Source of the DNA: Manis javanica
Lineage: Eukaryota > Chordata > Mammalia > Pholidota > Manidae
NCBI RefSeq assembly: GCF_040802235.1
Contig: NC_133166.1
Location: forward strand, 115,644,991-115,708,990
DNA length: 64,000 bases
Direction: 5' to 3'
Every line of letters starts with the position of its first letter. The first letter of the stretch is position 1. The translations under genes were made by a program, and so were the position numbers. Shown here in pieces: positions 52,601 through 63,095 of this stretch. The notes beneath the pieces were generated by a model, which was given only the letters and a program-made list of their open reading frames with translations, was not told where the DNA came from and did no database searches.

Positions 52601-52773
52601 GAGGGCTGTGCAACACAGAGAAGACAAGTAGTGATTTTACAGCATCTTACTATGTTGATGGACAGTGACTGTGAATGGGGATGTGGAGGGGACTTGGTGA
52701 AGGGGGGAGCCTAGTGAACATAATGTCCTTCATGTAATTGTAAATTAATGATACCAAAATAAAATTTAAAAGA
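46621..52773 (+). mobile_element. L1 copy 2, near full length (about 6.15 kb)
   Basis: It starts with a GC-richer 5'UTR (46,621-47,420, 'gaggagccaagattgtggcg'). ORF1 (about 47,420-48,300) has a coiled-coil segment and ends in the RNA-binding domain, but is split between two frames near 47,850. ORF2 begins near 48,610 and has endonuclease motifs (ILGDFNTPLTP near 49,035), the reverse-transcriptase [11 protein letters not shown] motif near 50,693 and a C-terminal zinc-knuckle region near 51,990-52,040. The 3'UTR has a G-rich tract and an A-rich tail near 52,760. Several stops and frameshifts break ORF2 (for example near 49,720 and 50,130), so it cannot move. No clear target-site duplication was found. 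Confidence 0.9.
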
Positions 52774-53385
52774 AAAAAGAATGCAGCACTCCAGTTTGAA
52801 AAAGACAGATGTACCCCTATGTTTATCGCTGCACTATTTATAATAGCCAAGAAATGGAAGCAACCTAAGTGTCCATCAGTAGATGAATGGATAAAGAAGA
52901 TATGGTACATATACACAATGGAATATTACTCAGCCGTAAGAAGAAAACAGATCCTACCATTTACAACAACATGGATGCAGCTAGAGGGTATTATGCTCAG
53001 TGAAATAAGGCGGAGAAAGACAAGTACCAAATGATTTCACTCATATGTGGAGTATAAGAACAAAGGAAAACTGAAGGAACAAAACATCAGCAGAATCACA
53101 GAACCCAAGAATGGACTAACAGTTACCGAAGGGAAAGGGACTGGGGAGGATGGGTGGGAAGGGAGGGATAAGGGCGGGGAGGGGGCATTACCATTAGCAT
53201 GTATAATGTGGGTGGAGGCATGGGGAGGGATGTGCAACAGAGAAGACAAGTAGTGACTTTACAGCATCTTACTACACTGATGGACAGTGACTGTAATGGG
53301 TTTTGTGGGGGGGACTTGGTGAAGGGGGGAGCCGAGTAAACATAATGTTCCTCATGTAATTGTAGATTAATGATACCAAAAAAAA
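52774..53385 (+). mobile_element. Third L1 3' end, directly behind copy 2
   Basis: The sequence from 'gaatgcagcactccagtttg' (52,780) to the A-rich end at about 53,385 repeats 52,143-52,773 at roughly 94-95% identity by eye. It is either a separate 5'-truncated L1 that landed in the tail of copy 2, or the displaced 3' end of copy 1. Confidence 0.8.
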
Positions 53386-53414
53386 TGTATTGTGGTAAAA
53401 TATACATAAGAAAC

Positions 53415-53715
53415 TGTCTTGCCAATGGGTTTCAGCCCTCGGCAAGTTCTCTATGGATTCAATGTGACCAAAGAAATGACAGTAGAACATTCTTGGGGCG
53501 AAAGGGTTTATTACCTGGCTTGTTCTCCCGGCGGCAGGTCGAGCACCAGCGTCTCTGCCTCTGCCCAGAGCACGGGGCCGAGCTCTCTCTATAGTGCAAT
53601 AATAGCTTACTGCCTGTGGGTGTGGAACCAGTAGCCTAGCAAGAGGTCAGTTACATCATCAAGTGGTTTAAGTTCAGTGAGGATGCTGACAGTAGGAACC
53701 CCAACTTCCCCACAC
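53415..53715 (-). mobile_element. Solo LTR fossil, ERV1-like (about 300 bp)
   Basis: On the minus strand it begins GTGTGGGGAAGTTGG and ends GGCAAGACA. It has a poly(A) signal in 'ggtaataaaccctttcgcc' and a pyrimidine-rich 3' part. AAAC flanks both sides (53,411-53,414 and 53,716-53,719), a 4-bp duplication with one base of ambiguity. It is a solo LTR without genes. Confidence 0.75.
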
Positions 53716-53945
53716 AAACTTTACCATCTTAACCATTTAAAAGTACAGTTCACGGGTATTGAATACTCTCACAATGTTGTACAGCCATCACCACTATCAT
53801 TTCCAGAACTTTCTCATCTTCCCTAACTATCCTCATTAAGTACTAACTTCCCATTATCCCCTCTCCTGGCCCTGGTAACCACTACTCAATTTTCTATCTC
53901 TATGAATTTGCCAACTCTGAGTACCTCACTTAAGTGGAAGCATAC

Positions 53946-54449
53946 TGTTGGAAATAAGACAAAGTGAAATGAATCCTGTATCCCCAAAATCCAGCTATGC
54001 CAGAAAACAAGATGAATTCTGCCAGGCTAACAGACCTAAAATAAAATAGAGCCAGAGAACCATATATTGACAGGAGACTAAATATGTATTCTGTGCTCTA
54101 GGAAGAACCACAAAATGAAGTCTATTCTCCAAAGCAGAACCACTCTCTGATATAGTCCAAACCATTCTGGGCGGCCAAACCAGACAATAGTGGGCAAACC
54201 AACCAATCAGTTGCAACTAACATCAACCAATCAGGACTTAGAAGTCTACAACCCTCATTTGCATAAATGTACCTGAATGGGAACCTGGGCAAGAACTTCT
54301 ATAAAAACGACCTTCTTTCTTTGTTTCTTGGAAGTGTACTTTTGGTTCATAGCCAAAGGCTACACCTCTCAGGTTGGAAAGCAACTTGTTTTCTTTTACA
54401 GTAGTTTTCTTTGATTACATTTCCTGCTTTACGGAGTCATTTGTTGACA
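53946..54449 (+). mobile_element. Solo LTR fossil, ERV1-like (504 bp)
   Basis: It starts TGTTGGAAATAAG and ends TTTGTTGACA. ATAC is duplicated at 53,942-53,945 and 54,450-54,453, and the flanking L1 sequence is continuous across the insertion. It contains CCAATCAG boxes (about 54,204 and 54,227) and a TATA box (ctataaaaac, about 54,300). A 4-bp duplication suits gammaretrovirus-like ERV1. It looks like a clean solo LTR of moderate age. Confidence 0.88.
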
Positions 54450-54769
54450 ATACAAAATTTATTCTTTTCTTTCTGGCTTATTTCATATAACATGATGTCT
54501 TCGGGGTTCATCAATGTTGTGGCATGTTGTCAGAATTTCCTTTCTTTTTAAGGCTGAATGATAATCCATCGTGTGTATAAACCACATTTTGTTTATCCAC
54601 CCGTCTATCCATGGACATTTGGGTCATTTCCACCTGTTAGTTATTGCAAATAATGCTGCTACGAACATGGGTGTACAGATATCTGTTCAAGTCCCTGCTT
54701 TCAATTCTTTTGACACATCACCATAAGTGGAATGTTTTAAAACACTCTTGAGCAAACTAGTCCTTTTTT

Positions 54770-55640
54770 AATGAAGTTAGCTATTTTGCAGCACCATTTT
54801 TTTTCCATCTCCCAGAGTTTTTGACACCAGCACCTCTCTGTGAATAAAGCAGTGAGTGTGTGACAATATCAGGTTTTTTATGTTCGTTTTTGGTTGGTTT
54901 TGTTTTTTGACAAGAGCAATGAAAACTCTCATGGCACAAACTCTTGATGGGAACACCATCAGTTCAAGATAGCTCTCCTGAAACAGACTTTCCGATTCTA
55001 TATAGGAAGAAAACATAAAATATAGCTTGTCAATCTGTTTGTAAAAGCTGTAAAAAAATTTTCTTGATTATCAGCATTACAAATCTAACAAGTGCTATAG
55101 CATGGCGTTTATCAGTGAAATCTGTTGACTCATCAGCCTGGAAAAAGAATCTGTTGTTTTTCAGTTTGTTACCAAAGAAACAAAACAAAAAGCTCTCCAG
55201 CCTCATGTGACATGTCATCAATACATCAAGTTATCATTCTCTCTGAGAAGTAGAACCCTTTCACTTTTTCGTATGGCATCTTGCACTAGCATTTCATGCG
55301 CTGTAATTTTACATGGTGGCATTATTAGGATCTCTTTCCTGGACAATAGATTCTGCTGCCAAATAACTTGCTCTCTGAGCCTTTTTACTGAATGTAACCT
55401 TAAACAAAGCTTTAATCTGTTTATTCTGAGATACCAGTAGCTAACAATTAGCACATTTATTTGGCAACTGTCTGATTTGTCCTTAAATTCTTTTCAATTT
55501 TGCTGAAGTTTGTAAATTTGTAATTCTTTATCACAAACCCTACTAGATTTGTCTGTAGTCTTAAACTCTTTCATTTCACACCCCATAATTTAAAAACCAC
55601 CACATGGGACCACTGGACACATTTGTAAAAAATAAATGCT
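54770..55640 (-). pseudogene. hAT-superfamily transposase remnant
   Basis: Minus-strand frames carry pieces of an hAT (Charlie/ZBED-type) transposase. A block with MPPCKITAHEMLVQDA and later ENDNLMY (about 55,330-55,220) is followed, in another frame, by the hallmark FFQADESTDFTDKRHAIALV (about 55,145-55,080). The hallmark holds the conserved D-E-S-T-D around the first catalytic Asp. Several stops and frame changes show it is dead. Beyond 56,231, 56,290-56,975 may be the 5' part of the same element, since it ends in 'aaaacccctggcc', which resembles a CAGGGGTTTT terminus on the minus strand. That extension is inference. Confidence 0.65.
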
Positions 55641-55645
55641 AATGA

Positions 55646-56230
55646 TGCCGGGGTTCTTGTTCACAAAGCCGAAGAATGAGCTTCACAAACACTCAAGGTA
55701 GGAGAGCCAGGTACAGGCTTTTATTTAGAGACAAAGTGAGAGGACAGAGCTCCCGGCTCACACCAGGAGGGGACAAGAGAGTCCGGGGTGGTGCGTTGTC
55801 TAGGGGTTTTATAGGCAGATGAGGATTTTTCGAGAACATGGAAAAAAGCTTAGGGGTGTGGGCTTATTAAGTGGTCCCAGAATATTTAGAATTAATTTAA
55901 CACAAGCAACTTCCTGCTCTGATGATTTCTCCCCGAGATACCAGCATCTTGATCTGGGGGCATATGAAACAAGGCCACCTGCCCAGCCCCCAAGGTGGGC
56001 TGAGGTACTATTTGCTGAAGAGTAAGAATTTCTAACGTCTTAACCTCTTGGGTATTAAAATGCAATCTTATCTTTAAGGTGGAATCCTTTCTGCCTTTTA
56101 CTGTGTTGTTTATGCCTGGGCTTACTTGCTAAATTAGTTGCCCAGTTTGCAAAATCACTTCATCAGATCTGAAGGAGGAAAGACAGCACAGAGGCCTGGG
56201 CCTTTTAGTATGCTAAAGAGGACCTTACAC
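55646..56230 (-). mobile_element. Solo LTR fossil, ERV1-like (585 bp), source-type of the retroposed R piece
   Basis: In minus-strand sense it begins GTGTAAGGTCCTC and ends AAGAACCCCGGCA. ATGA lies on both sides (55,642-55,645 and 56,231-56,234). A TATA box (55,813-55,807), predicted start near 55,784, AATAAA (55,725-55,720) and predicted poly(A) site near 55,700 define an R segment of about 85 nt. It lies within or beside the hAT remnant. It is a solo LTR without genes. Confidence 0.8.
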
Positions 56231-57479
56231 ATGATTATAAATGGTTAGCATAATAAAACATTGCTACTCTTCTTTATCTGGGGTGTATTAACTGATCTCA
56301 CTGAAGAATGACTCTAGAGCTTAATGTTTAACACAGAGTTTTGGTGGGGGGGTTTCCTTGCATGTAGTTACATTGCTCTGACTGCAAATATCCTGCCTTG
56401 CTTTTTCCGGAGGCCCTCACCCTACCCTGACTACACCCACGGACCCTGTCTCACTAATAAGATATACAAAAGAGTTGCAAAACTAAACAAGAAATTTGCA
56501 AAACATACGAATCATAGTGAAATTCACTTCTAACCTGGATAATTCATGTTTTATAGTGTTTATATTATCAGCAAAAGGGCAGCTGGGTCACAGCATATAA
56601 AAAATATTTCTTTAGAAGGAAAATTTCTTCTCATTTTCTTTCACACCAGAAAGTTTGTTTGCAGCCAGTCATCAGTGCGTTCAGAGGGCGAGACTGATGC
56701 CGTCAGTCTTACCTCCCCTTCAGGCAACACAGTGTTCACAAATGATGCATAAACTTCCTGATCTCGGTGAAAACTGAGAAAGGACCCCACGGGTGAACAC
56801 AGCCCCACCGTGTGCTGCCGGAGGGGCTGCGTGATGGTGTCAAGACTGCTCAGTTCCTGTTCATCACTGAGAGCGCTGTCATCACACAGCACATGAAATT
56901 AAAAAATAATGTCCCCACCCCCGCTTTTTATCAATCACAGTACAAAACCCCTGGCCTAGAAACATCTCAAGGCCATTTCTGTGGCCCCAAAGACTAGTTT
57001 AAAACTCTGTCCTAGAGTGTTAATCCTGTCTGCTTGTTGTATCCACGCTCCAGCCCATAGGAAGGAGAGGTGCACATGCCCAGTGCTTTGAATCCAAGAA
57101 GTTCTCACATTACTTCTGCTCTTAACCCTTGGCCACGGCTAGATGCAATGTACACTGGGAAATATAATCTCTAGTTGGGAGGCCGTGTGCCCAGGAAGAA
57201 GAGGGAATGGATCCGTGCAACAACTAGCAGGCTTGTCGCAAACTCTTTCCTCCCTGCTGGCAGTGGACAGTGAGCTCGTTGAGGGCAGGGGACATGTCTC
57301 TCTCATCACTGGGAGACTGGTGCCCAGTGCCACTGTGGACTTGGCTGTAACCAAGCACTCAGGAAGTAGCCGTAGTCAAAGGAGTGGCCTGAAGCTTCCA
57401 GAAGCACTGCCCTGGGCACAAATGAACTTTGTGTACAGTAAAAGCTTTGCAGTGGATTACAACAGGAAGACAGGATAGC

Positions 57480-57675
57480 ATGTGGTTACAGGGAAAGACT
57501 TTGGAGTTAGTACCAATCTTAAATTCTTATTAATTGAGCAACTCATTTATACCCTGAGCCACAGCACCTTCCTCTGTAAAATGGGGATAATAATATCCAT
57601 CATGTAGGGTTATTGTGAAGATCAAATTAAAAGTACATAAAGTAGGTTCTCAATAAATTGTGGCTGATAGTTTTA
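57480..57675 (+). repeat. MIR SINE
   Basis: Plus-strand MIR: 'ccttcctctgtaaaatgggg', 'gggttattgtgaagatcaaa' and 'gtaggttctcaataaattg' are in the expected order. Confidence 0.8.
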
Positions 57676-57729
57676 TTTAGTAATAACCTAAGAGTGAGGT
57701 TTCCATCACTGTCAATGATCAAGGAGAGA

Positions 57730-57915
57730 ATAATAATACCAATTAACATTTACTGTGCTGTTAGTATAAGCTTAACATATCTTAACTTTTTTGATCCTAT
57801 GAGGTAGATGTTATAATCTCCATTTCACAGAAGAAGAAACTGAGACACAGGAAGAGTGAGGAACAAGGTCACACACCTACTTATGATTATCAGGCTGGTT
57901 TGAACCCCAGAGCCA
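57730..57915 (-). repeat. MIR SINE
   Basis: Minus-strand MIR directly beside the plus-strand one: 'ccaattaacatttactgtgc', 'atcctatgaggtagatgtta', 'tctccatttcacagaagaag' and 'aaggtcacacacctac'. Confidence 0.75.
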
Positions 57916-57989
57916 ACAGGTATCTAGGTAGGACTGGGGGCCAGAGCACCTGGCCTCTTAGAGCTTTTTTCACCAACAGGGCTATAGCA

Positions 57990-58110
57990 GCTGCTGAGGT
58001 GGCACCCTGACTGCAGTGTCCAGCTTTGCCACTGACCTGCTGGGGCATCTTGGGCTAGTCCCTTCTCTTTTCTGACCTCATTTTCCACATTTTACAATGA
58101 AGAAGTTAGA
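57990..58110 (+). repeat. MIR-like fragment upstream of CATSPER1
   Basis: 'ccagctttgccactgacctg', 'tcttgggctagtcccttctc' and 'tgacctcattttccacattt' match the MIR body. It ends about 220 bp before the CATSPER1 start codon. Confidence 0.5.
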
Positions 58111-58327
58111 CATAATGATCCCTGGTTCCGCACCGCAGCGTGGGAGGAGATATCTGGGAATCAGACATGAACAGAGCCTGCAGGTGACATCACAGAGGGG
58201 AAAATTCCGTGAGAGTCACACTTCCCTCCAAGGCCCAGCACCAGGAGCCGGCTGTGCAGGGCAGACAGGGAAGGGGCCTGACGAGGCCCTGTGTTGAGCT
58301 CTGCGTTTTGGGGTTTCCAGCACAGTC

Positions 58328-61300
58328 ATGGACCAACCCCCAGTGACTAAGACGGCTACAAATGAGGCAGACACCATCGATCTGGATGCGCTGTCTCCCT
58401 CTGGCTTCTCAACTCCATACCACAGGCATAGCCATGGCGGAGCCCACCGCCGTCACGAGACCCACCACCACAGGCTGTCCCAGCGTCGTAGAAGGACTCA
58501 GCGCCTTGGTGAGGTCCGAGACTTTGAGGACAATGCCCTCTCACCCCGTGCCCCCCAGCACCCTCCCCACCACTCTCCCCACTCCCACCACCATTCCCCC
58601 CACTATGATGAGGCCCACCATCATGATGGAGCCCCCTGCTCCACATCTATTGTCCTCCATCCTTCCCGGGGCCCCACCCTCTCCCACCCTTCCTATGGCA
58701 AGGACCGCTCTGATGATGTGTGGCACCATGGCGGCAGGAGACACCACGGTCGGCACTACCGTGGGGGGCCCCACCAGCACAGTGAGGTTTCCCACCCTAA
58801 TGAGCTCCACCACCAAGACAAGCCTTACAACTATAAAGAGCCCCAGCGCTCAGACGACCCCCACCAGCGCAGTGAGGCCCGTCCCCATGGCGGCCACCAG
58901 CATCGTGAAGCTCACCACCACAGACGGTCTTTTCATCATGGAGAGATCTATTCCCACCATTCCTCTGTGGCATCCGACCACCACGGCACACCTCAGGACC
59001 ACAAGCACCACCACGGGGAGCACCACCATGCCGAGCACAGCCGTAGTGCACATTATGATCACCTCCATGGCGACCAGCACTACAGGGACCACCAGCACGG
59101 AACTTCTCAAGTCTCTGGCCCACACAAGTTCCACAGCATGGTCAGTGCCTCCCTTCACTCTGCCTGTTCTCATTCAGGGCCTCTCCAACTTCGCGGGGCA
59201 CATGCACAGAGCTCGGCCCTCGGCCTAACCCATTCCCACAGTATGGTTCTCACATATGTCTCCCAGATCTCCAGCGAAGTCCATCCTCTGAATTCCTCCT
59301 CTAAAATCTCAGAAAGCTGGACCGAAGATGAGCAAACTCAGAAGCGCAGAAGTGAGTCTTGGCTCATACCCCCCCACTCAACTCCCACTGCGGGACTCAG
59401 ATTCCAGACCTAATGCACGCCCTGCACCGACCTCCCACAGGTCATGAGTCACGACTCTCACCTGCACATGTATTCCATTGGCTATTCACTCACCTGCTAT
59501 TCAGCATCCAATCTTTTATTCCTTGAATGATGCATGTCTTCAGGCCATCTGTTGTTTGTTCATCCAGTCACTGCTTTGTTCATTCACATGTTCACCTCTT
59601 GAGCATTTCCTCTTGTCTAATACAGGTGCCTGGCCTGTCTGAGTCCTGGCAGCAAAGGGAAGACGAACCTGCCCTCAGCGGGCTCCACAGCAGGGGGTGT
59701 CACTTAAACAGGCAATCCCAAACTACCCAGTGATGCGGGCCTATCCTCCGTATCAGAACACTTACCACTGTGGATTCTGTCCACATTTCCCCCACTAACC
59801 TGTGAGCTTCTTGAGGACAGAGACTGGGAGCCAGTGCTTTAATGAGGGTCTTGTTTAAGGGCAGGGAGGGGCACCCCCAACTTGGCCCCTAGTAATTCAG
59901 TGAACATAGCAATGGTCTCACAAACAAACAGATAGGGGTGAGTGTCTAATTGGAGGGAGGTAGGGAAGGCAGCAAGAGGACATGTTTCAGTAGATTTTTA
60001 AGGAGAGAGGGCGAGGTGCCCGAGAGGATGAGGTGGCAGGAGATCGTGTTTTCCATGCATGCACATGTGAGTAAAGGTTATGGAGGTTTAGCAGCATGGA
60101 GATGTGCTTGAGCAGCCCCCAGATGCAAACAGGCTGGCATCTTCCATGGAAAGAGTCAGGCCTGTGGCCAGCCCAGGACTAGCAAAAAGGCAGCCTGGTG
60201 AGTGAATGGCAGACAACAGGCAGGCAGGAGGCTGAACCCTGGCACAGCCTGAGAGGGCTTGGGATCCTCATGCCCCTTCCCACACAGACTTGACTTTCTG
60301 GCCTCTTACAGCGATCCGAGCCCAGCGGGCTCACAAGAAGATGCACACTGCGGACCTCTTCCATTGGTTGTGGGAAAAACTAAGCCACCTCATTCAGGAC
60401 CTCCGGAGAATGCTCAGGAATCTGACTGAGTCCCTGGTCTTTGAAGCTTTCATCTTCCTTGTCATCTGTCTCAACACCATCATGCTTGTGGCCCAGACCT
60501 TCACTGAAGTCGAGATCCGGGGTGGTAAGAGCTGGGGAGCTGGTTTGCATGAAGAAGGCCATTGATGATGTTGTGGGCCTCTCTGGGCCTGATCCAGTGC
60601 TGGGTGATTTATTTACATAACTTACCGTACTTGACCCTCACCCCTGGGAAATAGACGACATTGCACGGTATGAGAGATGAAGCTCAGAGGTACTGCTGGG
60701 GTCAACCAACCAGCCAGAGACGGGAAAGGCCAGTTAAACTGGAGGATGTGCTCTTGGCGCTACGCCACCAGGTGGCGCACCTACTCCAAATATACCGTTT
60801 TGCTTGGGGAGGGAACCTAGGCCCAGGTCTGCTGGAAGAGCCGGGAGACCCAGAGGGGCAGGCCCCCGGGGTGGGGGGGCGTCAGAGGGGGAAACCTGAG
60901 AAGGCGGCCTTACCTAAAACCAGGGGACAGGGTGAAGGAATGGACCGGCCACAGGGCACATGAACTAAGGAGAGAAGAATGGTTGCCATTTCTTGCAGGC
61001 TGTTTCAGGCTTCACTTTACTGCATTGAATGCATCTAATGCTCATGAAAATGCTGTCAGGCAGACTGTTACTATGGTTGTTTTACAGACAAGAAAACTGA
61101 GGCATAGAGCAGTCAAAACAAAAAGCCATCAGGGCAGAGCCAGGCTCTCCTTTTAAGGGGTGTGTGAGAGGCTCCACAGCGGGAGGAGGAGGTGGGGGCC
61201 GGGGTCCCTGGGGCTGGTCCTGAGGGAGCCCGTGGTGTCCCACAGAGTGGTACTTCATGGCCCTGGACTCCATCTTCCTGTGCATCTATGTGGTGGAAGC

Positions 61301-62925
61301 TGTGCTCAAGATCATTGCTCTGGGCCTCAAGTATTTTTCTGACTCCTGGAACAATCTGGGTGAGGGGATGGGGCCTACCCATGTGCAGTGGGAGCCACTG
61401 AAGCCCTCGGGGTTGCCGAGGACAAATGGGCACAGGGGCATAGGGTGACGGCGCCGGGAGGCGGTGGGTCTGGGCGGGAGCCTGTCACACCCAGGCACCC
61501 CCGTGCCCTCAGACTTCTTCATCGTGGTTATGGCCGTGCTGGACTTCATGCTCATGCAGCTCAGCTCCCTGTCCTCCTTGCCCAATGTCTACAACCAAAG
61601 CATCTTCCGGATCTTCAGGGTCTTCAAGAGCCTGAGGGCCCTGAGGGCCATCCTGGTCCTGAGGAGGCTCAGGTCAGATGGTCATGGCCGTCCTCCTGGT
61701 TTGGGGACTCCAAAGAAAAGGAGACAGAGGCCTGGGCTCCCAAGGATCCATTCAAGGGATGGGGGCAGAGTGGCTACAGACTCCAGCTACTGACGGATAA
61801 GCAGGCTTCTGATAAGCCTCCTGCCTCCATGAAGACCTGCCTCTGCATTTTCTAGATGGGCTGGGACCCCCCCCAAGTCACTAGAAATTAGGGACCTCCT
61901 GCCTTCAGGGTTGGCTCTAGCTGCTGGGCACAAATCCCCACCTCTGCCCACAGCTTCCTGACCAGCCTCCACGTACTAACCAGGAACCTTGCCCAGTCTT
62001 TGCCATCCATTGCTGCCGTCCTCATCCTCATGTTCACCTGCCTCTGTATCCTTGGCTGGGGCAGGGCCGTGGCGCGGTGGGGGCGGGGTGGGGATGGGAT
62101 GGGGTGGGGCCCCTGCCCCTGCCCCTGGTGTGGCCCTGAACCGCCAGTACTCTTCTCTGTGGTGCTCCGGGCGCTGTTCCACCAATCCGACCCCAAGCGC
62201 TTCCAGAACATCTTCACCACCATCTTCACCCTCTTCACCTTGCTCACCCTGGATGACTGGTCCCTCATCTACCTGGACAGCCGGGCTCAGGGTGGGGCGG
62301 GCCCAGGCTGGGTGGCGGGCAGGCATGGCTGGGTGGGCAGACCTTGAAGGCTCAGTTACCCCAAGGTCAAGTGGGGTTTTGCCAGGGTGTGGAGCACCGG
62401 CCAGGAACTCAAAGATCCAACAACATCCTGTCTCCCAGGCGCCTGGTACATCATCCCCCTTCTCATGATTTACATCGTCATCCAATACTTCATCCTCCTC
62501 AAGTGAGCTCTGCTCCCCAGCTTGACCACCCAACCCCAGGGCACGCCATCTCCAGCCCTCTCACCTTGGTCATACCATGAGGAACCCAGACGGGGGTGCA
62601 GGGCCTCTCCTACAGCCGCCTCCTTCAGGTGCCCCACAGCCTGCTCCCTCCACAGCCTGGTGATTGCTGTTATGGTGGACAGCTTCCAGATGGCACTGCT
62701 CAGAGGCCTGCAGAAGGTGAAGCAGGAGGTACCAAGTGGGGCAGATCAGGTGGACCAATTAGGGACACAAGGAGAGGGGCACAGAGGCTGGAGGGAAGGG
62801 AGGAGGGTGCTCCAGGAATGGGCAGGCATGAAGCCCTGGCAGGACGGAGGCCTCTTCTTCCCAGAAGGCTGCGCAGAACCATGAGAAGCTGCTGGATGAC
62901 TCCCTGGCGGAGCTCAGCAGAGCAG
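58328..62925 (+). CDS. CATSPER1: CATSPER1, cation channel sperm-associated protein 1, exons 1-9 (3' end beyond window)
   Basis: CatSper1 is one of four pore subunits of the alkaline-activated calcium channel in the sperm flagellum, needed for hyperactivated motility. Plus-strand exons, all GT-AG and phase-consistent: 58328-59351, 60312-60524, 61246-61359, 61513-61672, 61954-62045, 62148-62291, 62439-62502, 62656-62728, 62865-62925. Exon 1 codes a His-rich cytoplasmic N-terminus (about 341 codons, many HH/HHH), a hallmark of this subunit. Later exons give S1 (FEAFIFLVICLNTIMLVA), S2-S3, the S4 sensor (exon 4), S5, the pore with TLDDW selectivity motif (exon 6) and S6 (exons 7-8). Exon 9 begins the C-terminal coiled-coil tail. 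One S4 Arg is replaced by Leu (see findings). The frame is open throughout. The ATG at 58,328 (cagtcATGg) fits the family start MDQ. About 75 C-terminal residues lie off the window. Confidence 0.96.
60765..60778 (+). promoter_or_regulatory. Predicted CTCF-type motif in CATSPER1 intron 2
   Basis: CCACCAGGTGGCGC matches the CTCF core fully on the plus strand and is nearly palindromic, so orientation is weakly defined. Confidence 0.45.
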
Positions 62926-62989
62926 GTACTGGCCCTCCCCTCCTTCCACAGTCAGACACAGAATTCCAGGCTTCGTTTTGTTTTGTTGT

Positions 62990-63095
62990 TATTTCTTTGC
63001 CATTTTAACCACTTTTTAAATTTTTAATTGAAGTGTAGTTGACATTAGTTTCAGGTATACATCATAGTGATTACACACACACACACACACAGTAC
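62990..63095 (-). repeat. Old L1 snippet with (CA)n microsatellite
   Basis: In CATSPER1 intron 9, 'ttttaattgaagtgtagttg' and 'gtttcaggtatacatcatag' resemble a fragment of an old L1, followed by a pure (CA)n run at 63,074-63,091. The rest of the intron to 64,000 shows nothing recognisable; the remaining CATSPER1 exons were not found before the window ends. Confidence 0.5.

Larger units (their letters stand above)
53386..54716 (-). mobile_element. Old L1 (L1M-type) 3' region, interrupted by two solo LTRs
   Basis: Three pieces, 53,386-53,414, 53,716-53,945 and 54,450-54,716, together follow the order of an old L1 ORF2 end/3'UTR in reverse ('tggtaaaatatacataag', 'ttaccatcttaaccatttaa', 'agtacctcacttaagtggaa', 'cttatttcatataacatgat', 'aatgctgctacgaacatggg'). 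The gaps are filled by LTRs with short duplications. This shows the L1 is the oldest layer. Confidence 0.75.
39020..58200. other. Repeat-dense intergenic region between GAL3ST3 and CATSPER1
   Basis: Apart from the elements listed separately, I see no exon, tRNA or other gene in this 19-kb spacer. The stretches 39,060-40,850, 41,040-41,690, 42,620-42,930 and 56,980-57,480 hold at most small, heavily diverged repeat pieces. Confidence 0.6.

Noticed and set aside
58362-59228. 288-codon Thr/Pro-rich frame overlapping CATSPER1 exon 1, and several minus-strand frames there
   Set aside because: They are shifted readings of the CAC/CAT-rich His-coding exon. No splice context or homology supports them.
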